This document shows, in pieces, positions 5,852 through 11,257 of a DNA stretch of 11,257 nucleotides (positions are counted from its first letter, which is position 1; every line of letters starts with the position of its first letter). Under the pieces are notes generated by a model, which searched no databases, had not been told where the DNA came from, and was given only the letters and a program-made list of their open reading frames with translations. Both the position numbers and the translations under genes were made by a program. The stretch spans positions 1-11,257 of the forward strand of contig JAXDFO010000132.1 in NCBI GenBank assembly GCA_034665545.1, in the 5' to 3' direction. Source of the stretch: DASYML01 sp034665545 (lineage in GTDB: Bacteria; Acidobacteriota; Blastocatellia; Pyrinomonadales; Pyrinomonadaceae).

Positions 5852-6372
5852 GCTTGTAATTTACCCTTCAAGGACGAATGCAGCACGGGCGTGCTGGCTG
5901 CCATGACGTTTGATGAACTGCCCTGCGACTCCGCCACTCGCTTGATGTACCCATTATGCTGTATGAGAAAGCGCGTCAGATAGCCTTTGAGGAAGAGAGC
6001 ATCCACCGCTCGCCCCAGTGGGCCCAAAGGCGAGGCGAAGTCCAGCCCGTCAATCATGCGCGTGCCCGTTGCCGCCGCTTCAAAGAGATGCGTGTGCCGG
6101 AATCTTTTGAAGGCCCCGCGCTGCATCTCGTCCACGAACATGCGCGGAGGCTCGAAGGCGGTGATTTTAGAAGTGTGCCGCAAGCGTAAGCCTAGATGCA
6201 AAGCCTCCCAGGTGACTTCGTCGCCCAACTGCATAGGGCCGGACGTGATACCGGCAATCGCGCGCTCGCCCGTTGAAGAGGCCGCCGCCAGGTGTACATC
6301 CACGTTGCGCGCCAGGTCAAAGCAGAGTTCGACGGGCGCGTTAATAATCGTTTCGAGTTTGATGAGAGGCAT
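5848..6372 (-). CDS. SRPBCC-fold (START/Bet v 1-like) protein between kinase and regulator, 174 aa
   Basis: The start at 6372 gives MPLIKLETIINAPVELCFDLARNVDVH, the typical first strand and helix of SRPBCC proteins; the open frame extends further upstream only as antisense-like arginine-rich sequence. Later blocks fit the family: GDEVTWEALHLGLRLRHTSKITAFEPPRMFVDEM, GAFKRFRHTHLFE, and ASPLGPLGRAVDALFLKGYLTRFL, the long C-terminal helix that closes the pocket. SRPBCC proteins bind hydrophobic or polar ligands in a deep cavity. The start lies inside the last 32 bases of the kinase gene and the stop overlaps the regulator ATG, so all three are co-translated. It may sense or deliver a ligand for this two-component system, but that is inference. 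About 20 C-terminal residues look disordered. Confidence 0.85.
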   Translation of the reverse strand: MPLIKLETIINAPVELCFDLARNVDVHLAAASSTGERAIAGITSGPMQLGDEVTWEALHLGLRLRHTSKITAFEPPRMFVDEMQRGAFKRFRHTHLFEAAATGTRMIDGLDFASPLGPLGRAVDALFLKGYLTRFLIQHNGYIKRVAESQGSSSNVMAASTPVLHSSLKGKLQA

Positions 6373-8194
6373 ACTCTGTCTCGTGCAAGGCTTCGGGCTG
6401 CGCCGGGAGCGCGATGCGGACGCGCGTGCCCGGCCCGCCTTTAGGTGGTCCATTAATCGGGCCATTAATCGGTCCCTCAACTGGTCCGAGTTCGATGCGC
6501 CCGCCGTGCGCCGTGATGATGCCGTAGCAGACGGCGAGGCCGAGGCCCGTGCCCGTCCCTGCGGGCTTCGTGGTGAAGAAGGGGTCGAAGACGTGCGGGC
6601 GATGTTCGGGCTTGATGCCCGTCCCGGTGTCCGCTATCTCGATGATGATTTCGGAGGCGAGCGCGTCGTAGCGCGTGCTCAAGTTCAGATGGCCGCCTTC
6701 GGGCATGGCGTCGCGCGCGTTGAGCAGCAAGTTAAGGATGACCTGTTGCAGTTGGTCCGCGTCGCCGGAGACGTGCGGCACGCCCAGGTCCAATTGAGTG
6801 GTCACATGCAGCCGCCCGAAGCTCTTGTCAAAGCTGGCTAGACGAATGCTCGCTTCGATGATGCGGTTGATGTCCTGCGGGGCGCGTGCGGGCGGACGCG
6901 TGCGCGCAAAGTCCATCATGTCGCGCAAGACCTGAGTGATGCGCGCGACCTGCGTCTGGATGAGACGCAGCATCTCCCTGTGCTCGCTCTCGTTGGCTTC
7001 GGTCAGAGGGCGCGTCTGTAGAATCTGTATGAGCGATGAGATGGAAGCGAGCGGGTTGTTGACCTCATGCGCGACACCTGCGGCGAGCGTTCCGGCGGCG
7101 GCCAGTTTCTCCGCGCGTATGAGATGCTCGTTGAGTTCGCGCAAGCGTTCTATGTCCGAGGCCATCTTGCCGCTCATCTCGTTGAAGGATGCCGCGAGGA
7201 GTCCCATCTCGTCGTTGCTTTGCAGGTCAACCCGCGTCCCGTACGCGCCGCCCGCGACCTCCACGGCTGCCTCCGTCAAGCGACGCACCGGCCTTGAAAT
7301 AGTGCGGATGATGAGCGCGACCAGAATCAAATTCGGGACGAGCGCGGAGATAACGCTGAAGACCAGATAACGTCGCCAAGCGTCCGGCGTTGGCCCATCG
7401 CTGAAACTCCACCAGACGATAGGCACTTGCAGCAAAGTGAAGCTGACGATGGCGACCACCGCAATCGAAAGCGCGACCTTGTAAGCGACGGGGAAGAGGC
7501 GGAATTGGTCCAGCGCGGATTGCAGCGAGAAGAGTTTGAAGTTTGAGATAGCATAGGCGTAGATGAACACGCCCGGCACTGCGAAGATGGAACCGTACTT
7601 CAAAAGCGAGTAGATGCCAGCCAGGGGCAGGAGGCTGTTGACCACCGTGTTCATCGTAATCGTGATGATGAGTGCCCACAGGATTGCGCCTAGTTGCTGG
7701 CCCCAGAGCCCCGCGCGATAACGCCTGTACTTCGTGTAGAGCAGCCAGAAACCGTAGCCGAGCACCCCGTAAATATAGAGGCCGAAGGCGTAGGCCAGCA
7801 TCGTCAGGCGAATTTGAAAACGCCCGTCAACGAACCTCACGTCCTCCCACATCCAACCCAGCAGGACCGCAGGCACGAAGACCGCCGCCGGTGAAAAAAT
7901 AATGACCGCCCGCTTCAAAGGCACTGGACCATTTTCCGGGAAGACCCACGCGAAGACTACGAGCGTCACTTGCAGCAACAGGGCCAGTATAAAGCTCAGG
8001 CTGGCCCACCACCCCGCAGGACCGTCCCTCACCTCGAAACCCCACAACGCGATGTCTTTAATGGTCCACAATGCCAGGCACGCGACGAAGCCCGCGAAGG
8101 TCTGATGCGTACGACTGCGCGGCGCGGCCACAAACACATAGAAGCCGAGCATCACCAGCAGAAACAAAGAGAACAGTAACAGGACCAGAAGCAT
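6341..8194 (-). CDS. Membrane sensor histidine kinase, 617 aa
   Basis: Numbering from the GTG at 8221, which gives 626 aa; I prefer the in-frame ATG at 8194 because the GTG lies inside a GAGCCAC tandem repeat. Neither start has a clear ribosome binding site. Several hydrophobic helices fill residues 10-305 (first at 10-32, others near 74-96, 104-123, 140-163, 177-200, 210-227, 247-269, 285-306), an integral-membrane sensor without a large periplasmic loop. HAMP follows at about 306-360. HisKA has the phospho-acceptor H385 in AAGVAHEVNNPLASI. The ATPase domain has N-box NLLLNARDAM (497-506), G1 DTGTGI (531-536), F-box DPFFTTK and G2 GTGTGLGL (555-562). It should autophosphorylate and pass phosphate to D55 of the NtrC-type regulator in the same operon. 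A GPVEGPINGPINGPP stretch (579-593) is an unusual low-complexity insertion before the last strand, encoded by a 12-bp DNA repeat. Signal unknown. Confidence 0.95.
   Translation of the reverse strand: MLLVLLLFSLFLLVMLGFYVFVAAPRSRTHQTFAGFVACLALWTIKDIALWGFEVRDGPAGWWASLSFILALLLQVTLVVFAWVFPENGPVPLKRAVIIFSPAAVFVPAVLLGWMWEDVRFVDGRFQIRLTMLAYAFGLYIYGVLGYGFWLLYTKYRRYRAGLWGQQLGAILWALIITITMNTVVNSLLPLAGIYSLLKYGSIFAVPGVFIYAYAISNFKLFSLQSALDQFRLFPVAYKVALSIAVVAIVSFTLLQVPIVWWSFSDGPTPDAWRRYLVFSVISALVPNLILVALIIRTISRPVRRLTEAAVEVAGGAYGTRVDLQSNDEMGLLAASFNEMSGKMASDIERLRELNEHLIRAEKLAAAGTLAAGVAHEVNNPLASISSLIQILQTRPLTEANESEHREMLRLIQTQVARITQVLRDMMDFARTRPPARAPQDINRIIEASIRLASFDKSFGRLHVTTQLDLGVPHVSGDADQLQQVILNLLLNARDAMPEGGHLNLSTRYDALASEIIIEIADTGTGIKPEHRPHVFDPFFTTKPAGTGTGLGLAVCYGIITAHGGRIELGPVEGPINGPINGPPKGGPGTRVRIALPAQPEALHETEYASHQTRNDY
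6440..6487. repeat. Four 12-bp tandem units inside the histidine kinase gene
   Basis: Units are TTTAGGTGGTCC, ATTAATCGGGCC, ATTAATCGGTCC and CTCAACTGGTCC; the two central units differ at one base. In the kinase frame they encode GPVEGPINGPINGPP, so period 12 keeps the frame. They resemble the complement of the intergenic pair at 589-612 (AATTACTGGTCC). Confidence 0.8.
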
Positions 8195-8208
8195 GGACGG
8201 AGTTTGGA

Positions 8209-8234
8209 AGCCATGAGCCACGAGCCACGAGCCA
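8209..8234. repeat. GAGCCAC heptamer tandem repeat
   Basis: GAGCCAC at 8215-8221, GAGCCAC at 8222-8228, then GAGCCA, preceded by a related AGCCAT. It covers the alternative GTG start of the kinase gene. The GAGCCA word is the complement of TGGCTC in the 14-bp repeat at 8285-8312, so the two runs could pair across about 50 bases. Confidence 0.75.
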
Positions 8235-8284
8235 GTAGAAAAGCGATAGCATGCACTTCATGATGAAGGCTCTGCTCTTACTTC

Positions 8285-8312
8285 TGACTCCTGGCTCCTG
8301 ACTCCTGGCTCC
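8285..8312. repeat. Perfect 14-bp tandem duplication
   Basis: TGACTCCTGGCTCC occurs twice back to back, just after the stop of the membrane-protein gene (minus strand). With the heptamers at 8209-8234 it fills most of the 124-base gap between the membrane-protein gene and the kinase gene, and may form a weak long-range hairpin ending the upstream transcript. Confidence 0.8.
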
Positions 8313-8318
8313 CTGCTT

Positions 8319-8990
8319 TTACAGGCTCAACACCAGGGCGGCAATCGTCATGGTGATGCCGCACGCGAGCGGCCAGAAGTGGCGCGCGTCAATCATACCA
8401 CCACGCGCGAGCAGACGATGAAGCGGCGTCAGGAGTAGGAACGCCGCCATGCCAACGGGGATGGCGCAGGCGATGCCCACTATCGCGCCGAAGCCGAAGA
8501 AGAGGAGTCCGCCCGCGCCGCCCGCGACCGCTCCCCAGAGCGCGCCGTACCAGAGCGAGAGCAGCACAGTCTTATTCCAAGAAGCGCGCTTGAGATTGTC
8601 CAGAGAGCGGCCCATCGCTGCGCCCATCGCCATGCCCACTACGGCGCAGACGATGTTCATGAGCAGGCAAAGACCAAGGAGCGTCAAGTCCCTGTCAACT
8701 GTGGTCCATCCGTAGTGAAAGATTCTGCCGAAGATGGCCGCAGGCGGCATCGTGCCGAGCATCAGCCCGAAGGTCGCCCACGCTTTCCGCGCAGGGAGCG
8801 GGTGACGCATCAGCATCATTTCGTCTTCTTCAAAGTCGTTGCGAAAGAGCTTGCGATGTTCCGCCGCATCCGCGTTGTCCTTGAGCAGCCAGTTGAGTCT
8901 CGCGGCGCATTCCTGGTTCACCCTCGCACCGCCGTCTGCGCCTGCGATAACGGCTGTGTTGTTGACGGGGATAAGTGTCTGGTCGTACAT
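8319..8990 (-). CDS. Multi-pass membrane protein of unknown function, 223 aa
   Basis: The start at 8990 is fixed by GGAAGGAGAAG just upstream; the open frame reaches 9062 but that part overlaps the preceding gene. Residues 1-68 are soluble and charged (LNWLLKDNADAAEHRKLFRNDFEEDEMMLMRHP). About five membrane helices follow, near 71-92, 102-126, 141-164, 165-190 and 204-222. The third and fourth are glycine- and alanine-rich (GAVAGGAGGLLFFGFGAIVG). No transporter or enzyme motif is recognised. It overlaps the end of the 293-aa gene upstream by 73 bases in another frame, so the two are probably co-expressed. It precedes the kinase operon in the same direction, but a repeat-filled gap separates them. 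Confidence 0.75.
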   Translation of the reverse strand: MYDQTLIPVNNTAVIAGADGGARVNQECAARLNWLLKDNADAAEHRKLFRNDFEEDEMMLMRHPLPARKAWATFGLMLGTMPPAAIFGRIFHYGWTTVDRDLTLLGLCLLMNIVCAVVGMAMGAAMGRSLDNLKRASWNKTVLLSLWYGALWGAVAGGAGGLLFFGFGAIVGIACAIPVGMAAFLLLTPLHRLLARGGMIDARHFWPLACGITMTIAALVLSL

Positions 8991-9799
8991 ACTTCTCCTT
9001 CCGCAGCATTCTCTGCTGCATCCGGCAGATAGTCGGATTCGAGCCTGCGCAGGCGCGCGCACTCCGCATTGAGCAGTCGCGCGACGGCCTTCGCCGCCGT
9101 CTCATCTTCGAGCAGCGACAGCAGGTTGATAGCCTGCCCGTAAAACTTCAAGACGGCCACGCTCAGATAACACGCCGTGAGCTTATCAACGGGCGCGGCG
9201 GCCCGCGTCTCAACGCCGAACTCACGGAGAGTGGCGAACGCGTGCAGCAGTTCCGTGCGCGTGCGCGACTGATGCGAGACGAGTTGCGCGGCGTTGCGCC
9301 TGTGTATACAACGTCCGGCGAGGAGCAGGTCTTCGCCCTTGCGTCCGGCGATGCGGCACAATTCCATCTCGCGCTCGTCGGGTGGACCATTAAAGTCAGC
9401 CGCGCTCGCGGCCAGCGTCAGCCCGACGTATTTCTCTATGCTCTCGCTGATGGCGCGCGTCTCCTGCTCAAGCCTCTCGCCCGGCTGCGCGTGTGAATCA
9501 TCAGCGCGCGCCAACTCCTCAATTTTGTAGAGCGACGAGATCAATCGCTCCTTCGCCTGCAAAGCCCTTGCGAGAGTGCGCTCCATCGCCGCCTCTTCGT
9601 TCAAATCTTTCGAGAGCGGCCCGCGCCCGCGACGAGCCAGCAGGTTAATGCTCAAAGAGAGCGGCCAGATGAGCATCGCCGTGGCGGCCTTCAAGAGCGT
9701 CAGTGCGCGGTTCGTGCCGCGCCCGTGCTTCAAGAAATGCTCGGCACAGAACGGCGCTCCGGCGGCCAAATAGACGGTGATGATTTCGCTGAATCTCAT
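8918..9799 (-). CDS. Protein of unknown function with membrane-associated N-terminus, 293 aa
   Basis: The start at 9799 gives MRFSEIITVYLAAGAPFCAEHFLKHG; the open frame continues to 9988, with an ATG at 9907 preceded by GAGAGG as an alternative, but that extension looks like non-coding sequence. Two hydrophobic stretches lie near residues 4-24 and 32-55 (ALTLLKAATAMLIWPLSLSINLLA). The rest is soluble and helical, with charged arginine/glutamate-rich segments (ERTLARALQAKERLISSLYKIEELA) and no recognised catalytic motif. It looks like a membrane-anchored cytoplasmic protein. Its end overlaps the next gene by 73 bases, implying translational coupling with the 223-aa membrane protein and a likely joint function. 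No domain name can be given. Confidence 0.7.
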   Translation of the reverse strand: MRFSEIITVYLAAGAPFCAEHFLKHGRGTNRALTLLKAATAMLIWPLSLSINLLARRGRGPLSKDLNEEAAMERTLARALQAKERLISSLYKIEELARADDSHAQPGERLEQETRAISESIEKYVGLTLAASAADFNGPPDEREMELCRIAGRKGEDLLLAGRCIHRRNAAQLVSHQSRTRTELLHAFATLREFGVETRAAAPVDKLTACYLSVAVLKFYGQAINLLSLLEDETAAKAVARLLNAECARLRRLESDYLPDAAENAAEGEVCTTRHLSPSTTQPLSQAQTAVRG

Positions 9800-10425
9800 G
9801 CCAACATAAGAGATGGCAACGCATGTGCCAGCCTCCCGCATGCGCCCGACGAATAGACGGCCCCCGCCGCTATCCCTTTTCCCCCAAACGCTTAGCGATA
9901 GTTTCATCTCAACATCCTCTCTCGCCGCGACCCCGCCGCCAGTCAAATCCACTTGGCAATCCGCCCAAACACCCACACCCTTTGGCATTCTGCAAAGCGA
10001 CGAAGAAAGGCAAGTCTGGAGTCTGGGGTCGGAAAGATGAGAGGCGAGAGATGAGAGGAAAGCTATTCAGCGTTGAATAGTATTTCTCTCATGCTTCAGC
10101 CCAACGCCTTCCGGCTTGCTTTTCAGTACGTGGTTGGGGGATGTATGCAATAAGGCCACAGGTGGTTAGTTTCAGAACTGAGGCGAGACAGTGTGTGCTG
10201 GAAATGTTTTCCAACCCGCAAGCGTTGGAGCGCGTCTAATGCTGTAGATAATAACGCAAATTGAGTCTGGACCTCTCGTCAATGATTTGTGGTCCGGTGT
10301 TTGCAAGTAACAGCGCGAAGCCGTCAGGCTTTAGAGAAAAAATCGAACTTTAGCGAATCTATTTCGTTAAAGAGTGGGAACCAAAAGGTAAACAATTCAG
10401 CAATCATCAGAAGAAGCAGGTCATT
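9800..10425. other. 626-base intergenic region between divergent genes
   Basis: No convincing gene is seen. The region must hold the promoters of the minus-strand 293-aa gene and the plus-strand 75-aa gene. Visible structure: a purine-rich direct repeat GATGAGAGG at 10036-10044 and 10050-10058, a short dyad GGAAA/TTTCC near 10200-10213, and the dyad at 10348-10372. Open frames here are short and lack ribosome binding sites. GC falls toward the 75-aa gene. Confidence 0.6.
10348..10372. promoter_or_regulatory. Imperfect dyad upstream of the 75-aa gene, possible operator or leader hairpin
   Basis: CTTTAGCGAA and TTCGTTAAAG are inverted copies with one mismatch, separated by TCTAT, ending 53 bases before the start codon. 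A related TTTCGTT/AACGAAA dyad follows the gene at 10713-10734. It could be a regulator site or RNA stem; no -35/-10 pair is confidently assigned. Confidence 0.4.
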
Positions 10426-10653
10426 ATGGCTACGAAACCCCGAATCAAAATCATCAAGCGCGAAGAGCGCAATCGTCAGGAGACTCATCCTGAACAAGTA
10501 GAAGCGAAGCGGCCTACGACACAGGAGACCGCGCGCGATATGGTCTCGACCGTCACCAACTGGGTGACAGAGTTTCAGCAGAAGCGTCGCACGGAGACTT
10601 CACGCGCGTTCAAGACATTATTCCCTGAACCGCCGCAGCCGCACGAAGCCTAA
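10426..10653 (+). CDS. Small highly charged protein of unknown function, 75 aa
   Basis: The protein starts MATKPRIKIIKREERNRQE, continues through a linker (VEAKRPTTQETARD), then an amphipathic segment MVSTVTNWVTEFQQKRR and FKTLFPEPPQ. The start has only a weak ribosome binding site (AGCAGG). There is no signal peptide, membrane helix or cysteine. Two charged helices joined by a flexible linker are likely. I remember similar small proteins in acidobacteria, but no function is known to me. It stands alone, with a long upstream region and a strong downstream terminator, which supports its being a real transcribed unit. Confidence 0.7.
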   Translation: MATKPRIKIIKREERNRQETHPEQVEAKRPTTQETARDMVSTVTNWVTEFQQKRRTETSRAFKTLFPEPPQPHEA

Positions 10654-10712
10654 AACTATTTCGCACGCGCGTGTGTGAGCAAACGCTCAACGCGCGCCAG
10701 TTGCCTGCACGC

Positions 10713-10734
10713 TTTCGTTCTCTCATTAACGAAA
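10713..10734. repeat. Small inverted repeat after the 75-aa gene
   Basis: TTTCGTT (10713-10719) and AACGAAA (10728-10734) are perfect inverted copies around CTCTCATT, 60 bases after the stop codon and followed by AAGAGC rather than a T-run. It may be a weak extra stem ahead of the main terminator. Its words resemble the dyad at 10348-10372. Confidence 0.4.
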
Positions 10735-10760
10735 AAGAGCAGTAGACTACAGGTCATTCC

Positions 10761-10801
10761 TTGAGGGGCGAGCAGAAGTTAGCTCGCCCCTCAACATTTT
10801 T
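10761..10801 (+). terminator. Rho-independent terminator of the 75-aa gene
   Basis: TTGAGGGGCGAGC (10761-10773) and GCTCGCCCCTCAA (10782-10794) form a perfect 13-bp stem with loop AGAAGTTA, followed by CATTTTT. This is a textbook intrinsic terminator on the plus strand, 108 bases past the stop of the 75-aa gene, isolating it from the DinB-like gene. Confidence 0.92.
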
Positions 10802-10897
10802 CACGCACAGGCCCGACACAAAGGATTGTTGACACGCACAAGGCGGCGGCGATAGCATCTCTGCTGTTATCCAACTGATTATTCCAGGCGGCCAAAG

Positions 10898-11257
10898 ATG
10901 AATGACGTGACGCAAAACTTCATAGCCAAATCGCGCTCGTTGTTGCGCGAAGACTACCTCCCGAAAATCGAGCGATGCGTGGAAGAGTTGAGCGACGAGG
11001 AAATCTGGTGGCGGACGCATGAGGATGGCAACAGCATAGGCAATCTTCTGCTGCACATTGCGGGGAACGCGCGGCAGTGGATTGTGGGCGGCGTCGGCGG
11101 GGCGGAGAATCGTCGCGCGAGGCAGCAGGAATTTGACCAGCGCGAACAGATTCCGCGCGCCGAATTACTGGACCAACTGAGGCAGACGCTTGCAGAGGTG
11201 GAGGGCGTCCTTGAAAGGCTCGATGCGGAGGCCATGCAGGAGCCTCGCCGGATTCAA
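10898..11257 (+). CDS. DinB-superfamily (DUF1572-like) protein, N-terminal 120 residues, cut by window end
   Basis: An ATG at 10898 opens a frame that stays open to the window edge, so the gene is incomplete. It reads MNDVTQNFIAKSRSLLREDYLPKIERCVEELSDEEIWW in separate helical pieces, then NSIGNLLLHIAGNARQWIV with H53, then a loop GGVGGAENRRARQQEFDQR. The pattern of a first helix, W-R-x-x-x-x-x-NSIGNLLLHxxGN and EFDxR is characteristic of DinB-like four-helix proteins of the DUF1572 type, which use up to three histidines to bind a metal. Known superfamily members include metal-dependent thiol transferases; the role here is unknown. The ribosome binding site is weak. The remaining histidines would lie beyond the window. 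Confidence 0.85.
   Translation, partial: MNDVTQNFIAKSRSLLREDYLPKIERCVEELSDEEIWWRTHEDGNSIGNLLLHIAGNARQWIVGGVGGAENRRARQQEFDQREQIPRAELLDQLRQTLAEVEGVLERLDAEAMQEPRRIQ

Noticed and set aside
5987..6841. Long plus-strand open frame of 284 codons
   Set aside because: It is antisense to the SRPBCC and kinase genes, whose motifs are intact. It is an artefact of GC-rich codon usage and has no family features.
9979..9995. TTGGCATTCTGCAAAG as a sigma-54 promoter
   Set aside because: The GG and GC elements are two bases closer than the fixed -24/-12 spacing, and no fitting gene start follows.
10289..10501. Plus-strand open frame of 70 codons before the 75-aa gene
   Set aside because: It overlaps the better-supported 75-aa gene in another frame, crosses the dyad at 10348-10372 and has no ribosome binding site.
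1..11257. tRNA, rRNA, transposase or integrase genes
   Set aside because: None was recognised on either strand. The mobility suggestions rest only on repeats and composition.

Overview
The window looks like chromosomal DNA of a moderately GC-rich soil-type bacterium. My best guess is Acidobacteriota, class Blastocatellia. This rests on remembered protein styles (a 225-residue helical protein of unknown function, a DUF6289-like secreted peptide, a 75-residue MATKPRIK protein) and on intergenic DNA full of short tandem repeats. No rRNA, tRNA or marker gene is present to confirm it.

Left part (1-4440), an accessory or defence-like block. A small exported cysteine-containing peptide lies on the minus strand (200-496). 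Divergent from it is a beta-class DNA methyltransferase carrying a C-terminal PD-(D/E)XK/Mrr-like nuclease domain (725-2386), so probably a one-polypeptide restriction-modification enzyme. Directly after it comes an array of fourteen 21-bp tandem units (2412-2705), each a conserved GC-rich core followed by about nine variable bases. The array and a hairpin (2758-2782) lead into a 225-aa protein of unknown function (2805-3482), which ends at a very strong 19-pair stem (3526-3568). A low-GC antitoxin/PIN-toxin operon follows (3723-4438). Two pairs of imperfect direct repeats bracket parts of the block: a 33-bp pair (656-688 and 3635-3667) around the methyltransferase, array and 225-aa gene, and a roughly 32-bp pair (3559-3590 and 4441-4471) around the toxin-antitoxin operon.

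Middle and right-middle (4490-9799), all on the minus strand. In transcription order: a 293-aa protein with membrane-associated N-terminus, an overlapping 223-aa multi-pass membrane protein, a repeat-filled gap, then a compact three-gene operon. The operon holds a multi-TM histidine kinase, an SRPBCC-fold protein and an NtrC-type sigma-54-dependent response regulator, each overlapping the next. The kinase and regulator form a two-component phosphorelay, and the SRPBCC protein is a candidate accessory ligand-binding partner.

Right end (9800-11257), plus strand. A 626-base non-coding stretch with small dyads precedes a 75-aa charged protein (10426-10653). A textbook Rho-independent terminator (10761-10801) and a DinB/DUF1572-like gene cut by the window edge follow.

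The best candidate for something undescribed is the 21-bp conserved/variable repeat array joined to the 225-aa gene, with its flanking hairpins and long direct repeats.
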